Source: DATFVA01 sp963721075
GTDB taxonomy: Bacteria; Bacteroidota; Ignavibacteria; Ignavibacteriales; Ignavibacteriaceae
NCBI GenBank assembly: GCA_963721075.1
Contig: CAVRHV010000017.1
Coordinates: 1-64,000, forward strand
Reading direction: 5' to 3'
Length of the DNA: 64,000 nt
The number at the start of each line of letters is the position of its first letter. Positions within the stretch are counted from its first letter, which is position 1. A program made the position numbers and the translations under genes. Of the stretch, positions 37,401 through 44,580 are shown one piece after another. The notes below the pieces were generated by a model, which was given only the letters and a program-made list of their open reading frames with translations, ran no database searches and had not been told where the DNA came from.

Positions 37401-37551
37401 CTTTTCAACATTCCTGACGCTTCTGATTGTACCTGTGGTATATACACTGCTCGCCAGGTTTACCGGAACTAAGAAAGCAGATGCAGAGACCGGATACGAG
37501 CCTTCATTGAAAAAAAACGCAATTGAGGCCAAAATAAGCCCGGCAGAGTAA
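34429..37551 (+). CDS. RND multidrug efflux transporter permease (AcrB/MexF type, HAE1)
   Basis: A 1040-residue inner-membrane pump, the usual length for HAE1 transporters. It starts SDISIRRPVFATVMSLAI, the standard N-terminal helix. Proton-relay acids lie in TM4 (GLVLAIGLVVDDAIVVLENI). The two large periplasmic loops include GASSNVVETEITD and the repeated half starts at LIVITGGIATVILGIFLF. TM10-12 hold LIGLVTKNSILIIEFANQQ with the conserved Lys. Substrates are probably drugs or biocides driven by proton import. It is the third gene of the operon; no regulator is in the operon, but a CGNR regulator lies convergent downstream. Confidence 0.94.
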   Translation: MKLSDISIRRPVFATVMSLAILLFGIISFTQLPVREYPDIDPPVISVVTLYRGASSNVVETEITDVMEEQFATLEGVKTISSSSQEGGSVITIEFELNRDVNEAANDVRDRVSRIRGALPQEIDDPVISKVDANAQAIVWLALSSTQYSGLELSDYADRVLKEKIQRIPGVGSVIIGGERRYAMRVWLDPLRMAAHGLSAQDIENAVRSENAEIPGGRVEGTQREFAVRTRGDLDTPEQFGAIIVSQKSNDIVRLRDVADVEVGAEDERTIARWNGQLAVGLGIVKQSKASTVDVAADIVSRLPELKKLLPPGMKLEVAFDSSEFIKESISEVEQTLLIALGLVVLVVLAFLKSFRATIIPSIAIPISIIGSLAAVYFAGFTINILTLLGLVLAIGLVVDDAIVVLENIYRHMEMGKTRMQAAIDGSKEIGFAIISTTITLVAVFIPLAFLSGNVGRLFNEFGIAVAVAILISGFVALTLTPMISSLILRPLHGVSQNWATRSFDSFFDWLNRVYEKLLRWSLKHRLIVITGGIATVILGIFLFRLLPSELVPVEDRGVGFGIVIAPEGSTLEYTDTYVREIEGILLKNPDVKGLFTATGLSFGGPGSVTNSFMFINLKPRSERKKSQQQIIQELFPRLISIPGVLAFVINPPSLGASFSSNPVEYVLQADSYQELSKATGIMMGEASKLGYLINMDSDLRLNKPQLDVDIDRERASHLGVSVTEIGATLETLLGGRKVTDFKRGTKQYDVILQLKPEYRSSPDAIGNIYIKSSGGLVQLANVVKVKNTVAPKELNHYNRVRSATISAGLAPGVPLGKALDDLDRIAEEKLPPGIKHEYAGQSLEYKDSSSALYFMFILAIIFIYLVLSAQFESFVHPLTILLSVPLAIFGALLTLYLFGQSLNIYSQIGLIMLIGLVTKNSILIIEFANQQRDQGTPYMEAVINSAIIRLRPILMTSFATIFGILPIAIGLGAGAESRRPLGLAVTGGMFFSTFLTLLIVPVVYTLLARFTGTKKADAETGYEPSLKKNAIEAKISPAE

Positions 37552-37567
37552 AGAATAAGAAATATTC

Positions 37568-37593
37568 CGACAAATTATAGGTGTATTTGCGGT
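37568..37593. repeat. Repeated semi-palindrome CCGACAAAT-N9-ATTTGCGG, site 1
   Basis: Between the convergent pump and CGNR genes. The same 9+9+8 layout recurs at 40299-40324, and weaker similarity continues ~30 bases to the right at both sites. It could be a protein site, a hairpin, or part of a small dispersed repeat. Confidence 0.35.
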
Positions 37594-37631
37594 AAAATAA
37601 TTCCCGTATGGATGGGTTTGGTCAACAGAAC

Positions 37632-38258
37632 TTAGTGATGTTTCTCCCTGAATTTTTTTACTTTGGCGAGGTTGCCGCAATCTTTCATACTGCACCATTG
37701 GCGGCTGCCGTTCTTGCTGGTATCAAGGAACAGCCATCCGCAGTCATCCCCAAAGCACTCTTTTACCCGGTGCAGATTTCCGGAGGTTAACAGTTCTGAA
37801 GCAGAAAGCGCTATCTGCCATACTATGTATTCCGGATCATTACCCGGTAATTCGAGATCCCATTTGAATGTGCCCGAATCAAACCGCAGCTTCTGATGTT
37901 CCCGTGCCCTGCTACATTCCTTGTTCAACAATCCTATGTCTTCAATTTCCGGCTTCTCCCCTTTTATCAGGCTTATGAATATCCGGTAAATCGCCTCACG
38001 TATGACAACTGCATGTTTGTAGACTTTATGTGCGGCTTTCGGATTTTCTTTAGCAAAACGGTTGAGCTGTTCTGCCCTGGAATGATTTATTATGCCGGCT
38101 TTATGAGCCCAGTCAATCAAATCTGAATAGTTTCCGAGCTTGTCGTTCAGTACTTTATAATCAAGGGGATCGGCTTCATCAAGTCCTCTCCTTCCGCTTA
38201 CTGAGTTAACGAAATCCAGCGAAAGATTATTAGCTACATATTTATGTTTTTCATCCAT
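37632..38258 (-). CDS. ABATE/CGNR zinc-finger transcriptional regulator
   Basis: A 208-residue regulator. The N-terminal ABATE domain (NLSLDFVNSVSGRRG, then VIREAIYRIFISLIKG) is a putative stress or ligand sensor. The C-terminal CGNR zinc finger has cysteines in KECFGDDCGWLFLDTSKNG and RQWCSMKDCGNLAKVKKF. The family binds DNA and usually controls a neighbouring gene. It is divergent from the ABM-DinB gene, and the shared region contains four GGTTAC half-sites, so it probably controls both promoters. Confidence 0.9.
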   Translation of the reverse strand: MDEKHKYVANNLSLDFVNSVSGRRGLDEADPLDYKVLNDKLGNYSDLIDWAHKAGIINHSRAEQLNRFAKENPKAAHKVYKHAVVIREAIYRIFISLIKGEKPEIEDIGLLNKECSRAREHQKLRFDSGTFKWDLELPGNDPEYIVWQIALSASELLTSGNLHRVKECFGDDCGWLFLDTSKNGSRQWCSMKDCGNLAKVKKFREKHH

Positions 38259-38267
38259 ATATCACCC

Positions 38268-38354
38268 AGTTCGTAACCGTTGAAATACACTTGACAGGTT
38301 ACAGATATAATGTTATCTTGTAACCGGTAATATTAAATTAACTGGTTACGAACT
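38268..38354. promoter_or_regulatory. Divergent promoter with four GGTTAC half-sites (CGNR operator)
   Basis: AGTTCGTAACC at 38268-38278 pairs with GGTTACGAACT at 38344-38354 (11-base perfect inverted repeat). Inside, GGTTACA at 38297-38303 pairs with TGTAACC at 38319-38325. A TTGACA hexamer at 38291-38296 abuts the inner left site, so binding would block the promoter. The regulator most likely to bind is the CGNR protein encoded on the left. Confidence 0.65.
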
Positions 38355-38385
38355 AATAATCAATACATTAAAAAGTGAGGCTGAA

Positions 38386-39171
38386 ATGATAACAAGGATC
38401 TGGCACGGCAGAGTGAAAAAAATAGATGCCGATAAATATCGCAGGTACGTAATCGACACCGGCATAAGGGATTACCTCAGTGTTAAAGGCAACCTGGGGG
38501 CGCAAATCTGGCAGAATATAGATGATGAAATTTCAGATATTTTCACCGTTACACAGTGGGACGGCATTGAGTCAGTTAAAAAGTTTGCGGGAAAAAATTA
38601 TGCAAAGGCTAAATATTACCCTGAAGACGAAAAATATCTGCTGGAGGTTGAACCGGAAGTAAAGCACTATGCGACTGTTTCTTTCTCAAACCTCATGATA
38701 AGGAAACTTCTCCAGCAGTTTACAGATCTGTACGACGGTAACAACTGGACAGACAGAAACTTTATCATGCTCTTAAGTTCGGTCGATGAAGAAACGGCAT
38801 TTAAACAGCCTTTCCCGGGTAAACATTCCGTCGTTGAAATATTGTGGCACATTATCTACTGGAGAAGAGCCGTGTTACACCGGATAAAAAAGGATTTTAA
38901 ATTTGAGGAAGAGACCGAGAAGGATCAGAATTTTCTTTCCCTTGAGTCGTTGCGAAAAAAAGGATGGAAAAAATTAGGGCAGGAATTGATGGACACACAG
39001 GAAGAGCTGGTAAAGTTTCTCATCACAAAAACAGATGATTTCCTGGAAGAAGAGAACAGACCCGGACATAAAAACCGGTCAGATATTGAAGGATTATTGC
39101 ACCACGATTATTATCACCTTGGTCAGATAGGCTTTGTAATATCTATCCTTGAAGGACAAAGTAAAAAATGA
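38386..39171 (+). CDS. ABM-like domain fused to DinB-family domain
   Basis: A 261-residue protein. Residues 1-95 form an antibiotic-biosynthesis-monooxygenase-like ferredoxin fold (ITRIWHGRVKKIDADKYRR, FTVTQWDGIESVKKFAGKNY). Residues ~100-260 are a DinB-type four-helix bundle with candidate metal histidines in VEILWHIIYWRRAVLHR and LHHDYYHLGQIGFV. DinB proteins bind a divalent metal and many relatives are thiol transferases. GTGAGG precedes the ATG. It is likely regulated by the divergent CGNR protein. A broken paralogue lies at 11760-12391. Confidence 0.83.
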   Translation: MITRIWHGRVKKIDADKYRRYVIDTGIRDYLSVKGNLGAQIWQNIDDEISDIFTVTQWDGIESVKKFAGKNYAKAKYYPEDEKYLLEVEPEVKHYATVSFSNLMIRKLLQQFTDLYDGNNWTDRNFIMLLSSVDEETAFKQPFPGKHSVVEILWHIIYWRRAVLHRIKKDFKFEEETEKDQNFLSLESLRKKGWKKLGQELMDTQEELVKFLITKTDDFLEEENRPGHKNRSDIEGLLHHDYYHLGQIGFVISILEGQSKK

Positions 39172-39226
39172 TAACTGCCGCGAGCCGCAGCAGACTTACT
39201 TCAGCTTATTTGGCTGACGAAAAATA

Positions 39227-39772
39227 CTATAGTGATTTTATATCCTCTGCCGGCTTGGAGAGATCGTTCCCAAGCTGATGTCCGCCTTCTTCAATTTCGC
39301 AGAACTCAGCTGATGTTAGAATTTCACGATAAAGTGAAAAATTACTGATCGGTATTTCTTTGTCGTCCACACAGTGATAGAAGTAAACAGGAGTATCCTG
39401 CGGCATACTCTCAGCAAAATCATCTTTCAGCTTTAATCCCTGTACCCAATCCTCATCACCATGCCAGAACGGTGCAGCGATGAGAAAGATACCTTTGATA
39501 CGTTTCTTGATCTCGTTTTCGGTAAGATATTTCAGCAGCATTGACGCACCAAGTGAATGCCCGACAAGAATGATATTACCTTCCGCGGCTTCGATCTTTC
39601 TGCCGATCTGCTGCGGCCATCCAAAATCCGGCCGCGACTCGTCTGCATCCATTTTGGGGTAGTTCACTTTGTAGTTGTCACCCAACAGCTGTTCCAGTGA
39701 AGCCGCTAATTTTTTATCGGCTTCATAGCCATTTTCACCTCCGCCGTGTATAAATAATACTTCCTGCTTCAT
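39227..39772 (-). CDS. RBBP9/YdeN-type serine alpha/beta hydrolase
   Basis: A 181-residue cytosolic hydrolase. LFIHGGGENGYEADKKLAAS starts the fold; the nucleophile is S73 in LVGHSLGASMLL; the acid is in CVDDKEIP and the histidine in EEGGHQLGND, completing the triad. The short length and position of the acid match the RBBP9/YdeN family, small esterases of unclear substrate. It starts three bases after the AHSA1 gene, so they are translationally coupled. Confidence 0.87.
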   Translation of the reverse strand: MKQEVLFIHGGGENGYEADKKLAASLEQLLGDNYKVNYPKMDADESRPDFGWPQQIGRKIEAAEGNIILVGHSLGASMLLKYLTENEIKKRIKGIFLIAAPFWHGDEDWVQGLKLKDDFAESMPQDTPVYFYHCVDDKEIPISNFSLYREILTSAEFCEIEEGGHQLGNDLSKPAEDIKSL

Positions 39773-39775
39773 AAG

Positions 39776-40216
39776 CTAATCCGGGATGTTCGGTTCTGCA
39801 ATTTTTGCTAACTGAGCTAACGATTCCTGCCATCCAAGATAGCACATTTCAAGGGGAATTGCTTCAGGTACCCCTGTCTGCTCTATCTTCACATCACATC
39901 CGCAGGAAACCTGCTTAATATTAACTGTGGTTATCATTTCGCCCGGCATGTTGGGATTCTCAAACTGATCTGTATACCGGATATGCTCGTTCGGCTTCAG
40001 CTCAAGGTATTTTCCGCCGAAAGAGTGACTCTTTTGACTGGTGAAGTTGGTAAATGACATCCTGTATGTGCCGCCAACCCTGGGATCGATATTATGCACT
40101 TTGCAGGTGAAACCGTATGGCGGAAGCCACTTGGCTAATGCATCAGCGTTAAGAAATGCACGGTAGATCTTTTCCGGCGAGGCAGCAAAAACACGATGAA
40201 GCGATACGGTAGACAT
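39776..40216 (-). CDS. SRPBCC/AHSA1-family protein
   Basis: The start was placed at 40216, right after a GAGAGGAG ribosome site. A 146-residue Bet v 1-like protein: TVSLHRVFAASPEKIYRAF, ADALAKWLPPYGFTCKVHN and a final helix MCYLGWQESLAQLAKIAE, as in AHSA1 proteins of Bacteroidota and Actinobacteria. The fold makes a hydrophobic ligand cavity; ligand unknown. It leads the two-gene operon with the RBBP9-type hydrolase. Confidence 0.87.
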   Translation of the reverse strand: MSTVSLHRVFAASPEKIYRAFLNADALAKWLPPYGFTCKVHNIDPRVGGTYRMSFTNFTSQKSHSFGGKYLELKPNEHIRYTDQFENPNMPGEMITTVNIKQVSCGCDVKIEQTGVPEAIPLEMCYLGWQESLAQLAKIAEPNIPD

Positions 40217-40528
40217 AATTTCTCCTCTCAATGTTAAAAGTAAATGATGAATTTGGGGACAACTTACGTCAGCTTTCTATGAAAATAAAGGTATGATTCC
40301 GACAAATCACACGGCCATTTGCGGCAAGGTGGCTGTCCGGTGGATCGGCTGATAAATTGTCATTCACAGGGAAAGGAATTTGACCTTGCCTTCCCACCCC
40401 GGGACATTTCCTGCTCTTGTTATATGTGCTTGCGTTAAAAGAAGAAAATGAAGAGATAAATTTATTTAATGATTAAGCGGTTGGCACTTCACCTAAAATG
40501 ACATCGGTTGCGATGCGCAGCCTGGTTA
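40217..40528. other. Intergenic with repeated semi-palindrome, site 2
   Basis: Contains CCGACAAAT-N9-ATTTGCGG at 40299-40324, about 83 bases before the AHSA1 start, the same layout as at 37568-37593. At this site it could act as an operator for the AHSA1/hydrolase operon. The rest shows no gene. Confidence 0.4.
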
Positions 40529-41281
40529 TCATAGTTCATCAAAATTTTTGATCACCAGGTTGGCACCGTTTTTATAAAGATCTTCTTCTTTACCATGACG
40601 GGCAACTCCCACTACAAATTTAAAGTTTCCGGCTTTCCCGGCCTTTACACCGGCTATAGCATCTTCAAATACTGCACTCTTAGACGGAACTGTATCCAGT
40701 TGTTTAGCCGCCTCAAGAAAAATATCGGGGGCGGGCTTACCGGGTATATTCATTTCCTCCGAGGTAACGCCGTCTACCCTGATATCGAAAAGGTTTTCTA
40801 TCTCAGCAGTTTCCAGTACAGCCTTGCAGTTTTTACTCGAAGATATAACCGCAGTCTTTAGTTCACGTTTCCGCCATTTTTTTATTTTGTTAATTGTATC
40901 ATCAAAAACATGAACTCCCTCCTGCTTCATCAGATCCAGAAAGATCTTATTTTTCCGGTTGCCCAGTCCGCAAATTGTTTCTTTATCCGGTCCGTCTTCG
41001 GAATCACCATAATCAAGATTGATATCGCGGGATTCCAGAAGACTCTTAACGCCGTCATATCGGGGCTTACCGTCTATGTATTTCAGATAATCTTCTTTGT
41101 CCTTGTAAGGTTCTATATCCCGGTCGTTTTTCTCAAGATACTCCTGAAAATATGATTCAAACATCTGCTGCCAGGCTTTCATATGCAGTGCCGCGGTTCG
41201 CGTAATTACACCGTCAAGATCAAAGATCAATGCATCAAGACCATCAATTGACCATTGCTTTTTATTTTTTTCTTCAATCAT
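40529..41281 (-). CDS. pgmB: Beta-phosphoglucomutase-family HAD hydrolase
   Basis: A 250-residue HAD protein. The catalytic DxD pair is D21/D23 (LIFDLDGVITRTAALHMKAW), with Ser in TAVISSSKN, Lys in NIPGKPAPDIF and the acidic VFEDAIAGVKAGKAG. The long cap with YKDKEDYLKYIDGKPRYDGV is typical of beta-phosphoglucomutases paired with GH65 phosphorylases. It would interconvert beta-glucose 1-phosphate and glucose 6-phosphate. It is last in the operon, 54 bases after the GH65 gene. Confidence 0.87.
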   Translation of the reverse strand: MIEEKNKKQWSIDGLDALIFDLDGVITRTAALHMKAWQQMFESYFQEYLEKNDRDIEPYKDKEDYLKYIDGKPRYDGVKSLLESRDINLDYGDSEDGPDKETICGLGNRKNKIFLDLMKQEGVHVFDDTINKIKKWRKRELKTAVISSSKNCKAVLETAEIENLFDIRVDGVTSEEMNIPGKPAPDIFLEAAKQLDTVPSKSAVFEDAIAGVKAGKAGNFKFVVGVARHGKEEDLYKNGANLVIKNFDEL

Positions 41282-41335
41282 AAATTATTCATCCTCCTTT
41301 GCCGAATGACCATCCCGGGCTGCATCTCTATTTTC

Positions 41336-43777
41336 CTAATTACTTTTTTCTTTTTCCGGTTTTTCAATTCTGTGATATTCCGAACCGCTCAGATCGAATT
41401 CCATAACATCTCCCTGCTGAAATGAGTAAACCTTGCTGTCAACACAAATATCAACCTTTTCTGTCCAGCCTGTTTCAAAATTGACGCTCATCTTTTCGTG
41501 AGTAATATTCAATTTGATCCAGTGTCCCCTGTACCTCACTCTTATATTTACGCATTTTATTTCGTTCGGCAGCTGCGGATTCAGACATAAGTTATCCTCG
41601 CCTATTTCGATTGCGGTGTAGCATCTCTGGATCATATCTACAGTCCCTGCCATTGATCCAAGATGTATTCCTTCTGGTGTTGTGCCTCCCTGAATATCCT
41701 GGTAATCACTCTTAAGTGCTTCTTTGAACAGATGCCAGGACACCTCCCTGTTGGACCTTGCCAGCACCCACGAATAAACCAGACGGCTTAAAGTTGAGCC
41801 GTGAGAAGTTCTCTGCTGATAGTAATCGATATTTTTTGTTATCATTTCCGGATCGAAGTTATAGTTCAGATTTTCAAATACCTCTTTAATTCCCTCGGAG
41901 GAGAACAGGTAGAAAATCATTAATACGTCGGCCTGCTTACCAACCTGATAACGGTTTGTTGTATCGTCTTCTGATTTAAGTATCCGGTCGAGACGCTGAA
42001 TATCGCCGTATTTTTTTCTGTAACCCTCCCAGTCAAACTCTTCCAGCTTATCATATCCGTCAAACTGATTGATGATACTATCATCCCGTATAGGTAAGTA
42101 CATTTTCGAGCTTACATCTTCCCATCTTAGTAGTTCTTCCGGTTCAATCTCTAACTTTTTGAGAAGCATCTTTTTGCGGTCGCCGTCTATTATTTTCAAA
42201 ATGCGCATCGCTGTCTGCATCACCCATGCCGCCATAAAATTAGTATAGGCATTATTATCTAAACCGGCTTCTTCCCTGTCGGGATATTTGGTATGAAATT
42301 CATCAGGACCGACCACACCTTTAATTTCAAAACGATCCTTCTCAGGATTATATTGTGAGATACTTTCCCAGAACCTGGCGATTTCCAGTATCATATCGGC
42401 ACCATAGAAGAATAAAAATTCCATATCATTTGTTGCCTGGTAATACTGCCAGACGTTGTACGCAATAGCCGAGTTAATGTGGCGCTGCAGACGCGTATTA
42501 TCCGGTCCCCACTCACCCGTATTAGGATTTAAATGAATAACCTGACTCTCTTCCCTGCCGTCGCTTCCGCTTTGCCATGGATACATTGCACCTTTATAAC
42601 CGGCCTGTTGTGCAGAGAACCTTGCTTCTTCCAATCTGCGGTAGCGGTACATCAGCAGAGTACGCGTAAGTTCCGGTATGCGCATATTCAGGAAGGGAAA
42701 AATGTAAAGCTCATCCCAGAAAATATGCCCCCGGTATGCCTCACCATGCCATCCTCTTGCAGGTACGCCAACATCAAGTTCAATACTATTCATCGATACT
42801 GTCTGCAATAAATGAAAGATATGCAGCCGTAAGATTAGCTGAGCTTCTTCATCATCTTCAATTACTATGTCGCTGCGATCCCACAAATCATTCCAGGCTA
42901 TTTTGTGTTCTTCAAACATGGTTTCAAAATCTTTAACGCGGGTTAAACTTTTTTTAGCTTCTAATACAGGCTCACTGATAGCCGGATCGCGTGAAGTATA
43001 GACCGAAACCAGCTTCTCGATCTGAACGGGAATTTCGGATTCACAATCGAACGTCAGCACCTGTCCTATATATTCTTCCTTCTTAATCGTTTCTCTCGTC
43101 AGAGGTTTTTCTTCGAACTTTCCTGTGATATAAGTTTTTGCAGCCTGGGCCATATGAATATTTGACTGCACTGTCTTTACCAGAATATAAATACCGTCTT
43201 CTCCCTCGGATCCGGTTTCAAGAGTCTGCAGATGCTTACTTTCTAATTCCCTGTACCTTGCAACACCATTATTTATTACCGAACCATCAAGTCCCGATGT
43301 TATATGAATTTTACCCGACCAGTTTTCGGGTTTAAATACCCACTGTATTGCAGCCCGATGAGGATCGGCCATATTAACTATGCGGCGGCTGGTTAAATTT
43401 GTTATCCGGTCTTTCTGATCCTTAAATCTGAGATGTCTCATTAAAACTCCCGTATAAAGATCCAGTTCCTGATGGTATTCTAACAGGTCAACTTTTTCCA
43501 GACTAAACCAATCATCATCACCGATCCTGAAATTCATACACAGCCAGTTTGGCCAGTTAACAAGATCCTCGTTCTCAATTACCTTTCCTGCAATATGCGA
43601 TTTCAGACGATTGTAGCCGCCTGCAAGATAAGTTCCCGGATAATGGGTTCCGTCATCTCTGGATTCTTCAGCCGCACCGCGCGATGCAAAATAGCCATTG
43701 CCTAAAGTACAGAGTGCTTCACGCAGCTGTTCCTGTTCGGGTTTCCAGTCGTCATATACAATTTTCCATGTTTCCAT
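41336..43777 (-). CDS. GH65 disaccharide (phosphate) phosphorylase
   Basis: An 813-residue GH65 enzyme: N-terminal beta-sandwich (CTLGNGYFASRGAAEE), (alpha/alpha)6 barrel, C-terminal jelly roll. The general acid is E493 in VVGPDEFHTKYPD. The phosphate-binding TSHGSTLSRLVYSW near 657 and KQADVLMIFYLF are those of phosphorylases, not hydrolases. Known GH65 phosphorylases act on maltose, trehalose, kojibiose, nigerose or trehalose 6-phosphate, giving beta-glucose 1-phosphate. The otsB gene on one side and pgmB on the other favour trehalose or trehalose 6-phosphate. It starts four bases after the otsB stop. The specificity is inference. Confidence 0.88.
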   Translation of the reverse strand: METWKIVYDDWKPEQEQLREALCTLGNGYFASRGAAEESRDDGTHYPGTYLAGGYNRLKSHIAGKVIENEDLVNWPNWLCMNFRIGDDDWFSLEKVDLLEYHQELDLYTGVLMRHLRFKDQKDRITNLTSRRIVNMADPHRAAIQWVFKPENWSGKIHITSGLDGSVINNGVARYRELESKHLQTLETGSEGEDGIYILVKTVQSNIHMAQAAKTYITGKFEEKPLTRETIKKEEYIGQVLTFDCESEIPVQIEKLVSVYTSRDPAISEPVLEAKKSLTRVKDFETMFEEHKIAWNDLWDRSDIVIEDDEEAQLILRLHIFHLLQTVSMNSIELDVGVPARGWHGEAYRGHIFWDELYIFPFLNMRIPELTRTLLMYRYRRLEEARFSAQQAGYKGAMYPWQSGSDGREESQVIHLNPNTGEWGPDNTRLQRHINSAIAYNVWQYYQATNDMEFLFFYGADMILEIARFWESISQYNPEKDRFEIKGVVGPDEFHTKYPDREEAGLDNNAYTNFMAAWVMQTAMRILKIIDGDRKKMLLKKLEIEPEELLRWEDVSSKMYLPIRDDSIINQFDGYDKLEEFDWEGYRKKYGDIQRLDRILKSEDDTTNRYQVGKQADVLMIFYLFSSEGIKEVFENLNYNFDPEMITKNIDYYQQRTSHGSTLSRLVYSWVLARSNREVSWHLFKEALKSDYQDIQGGTTPEGIHLGSMAGTVDMIQRCYTAIEIGEDNLCLNPQLPNEIKCVNIRVRYRGHWIKLNITHEKMSVNFETGWTEKVDICVDSKVYSFQQGDVMEFDLSGSEYHRIEKPEKEKSN

Positions 43778-43781
43778 AACT

Positions 43782-44579
43782 TTATTCTGAATTAATATTC
43801 TTAATTACTTTCTTTATAAATTCTTCAACCTCATTAACATTACGCAGCAGATACTGAGCTTTTGTTTTGTGTCCGTGGTCTCCCACAAGGATACCTGGTC
43901 CGATCCCGTCCAGCGAATCAAATGCATCTTCATCCGTAAGGTCATCGCCTATATAAACAGGCAGAACATTATCATCTTGCAAATCCAGTTTCTTCATTAA
44001 CCAGAGTACGGCTTTGCCTTTGTTCCAGTCGATATCAGGCTGAAGCTCGATTACCTTTTTTCCAAAGCTCTTTCGTAAGGTCGGATAATGCTTATGCGCT
44101 TCTTCAACCAGATCTTTTATTCTCTGTGCATCTTCCTCTCCTGCATTCCTGTAATGGATGGCTAATGAGAATTTCTTTCTCTCAAGCTGAGCTCCGTTAA
44201 TCTCCTCGAGCTTTCCTTTTAATCTCTCCTCCGCACTATCGAGCAGCGGCAGATATTTTTTCCCCTCTTCGTTCTGCATTTCCATACCGCCGGGACCGCT
44301 GATATCAAAACCATGACTTCCTGCATATATAAGTCCATCCAGTCCAACTAAATTCTGAACATCCTTTTTATCTCTTCCGCTTACTATCGCCACTGTACAC
44401 AACTTTGCGAGATCCTTCAGCACAGAACGCATTGACTCTGATAATACAGCATCTTCGGGATGGTCTACTATCGGGGTAAGCGTGCCGTCATAATCCAGAA
44501 AAAATACCGGCTTGCTGTTTTTTATACGGTTTAACAAATCCTCGTCATTCCGCGCGGAAGGTAAATCTGTTTTTCTCAT
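43782..44579 (-). CDS. otsB: Trehalose-6-phosphate phosphatase
   Basis: A 265-residue HAD phosphatase. Motif I is D29-Y-D31-G-T (VFFLDYDGTLTPIVDHPEDA), motif II VAIVSGRDKKDV, motif III region DWNKGKAVLWLMKK, motif IV YIGDDLTDEDAF; GSHGFDISGPGGMEM is typical of OtsB. It releases trehalose from trehalose 6-phosphate. No otsA synthase is seen in the window, so its substrate may come from a distant gene or from the neighbouring phosphorylase working in reverse. It abuts the phosphoketolase stop with one base between. Confidence 0.92.
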   Translation of the reverse strand: MRKTDLPSARNDEDLLNRIKNSKPVFFLDYDGTLTPIVDHPEDAVLSESMRSVLKDLAKLCTVAIVSGRDKKDVQNLVGLDGLIYAGSHGFDISGPGGMEMQNEEGKKYLPLLDSAEERLKGKLEEINGAQLERKKFSLAIHYRNAGEEDAQRIKDLVEEAHKHYPTLRKSFGKKVIELQPDIDWNKGKAVLWLMKKLDLQDDNVLPVYIGDDLTDEDAFDSLDGIGPGILVGDHGHKTKAQYLLRNVNEVEEFIKKVIKNINSE

Positions 44580-44580
44580 T

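Noticed and set aside
34429..37551. Regulation of the RND operon by the neighbouring CGNR protein
   Set aside because: The genes are convergent and I see no GGTTAC half-site pair before the TolC gene.
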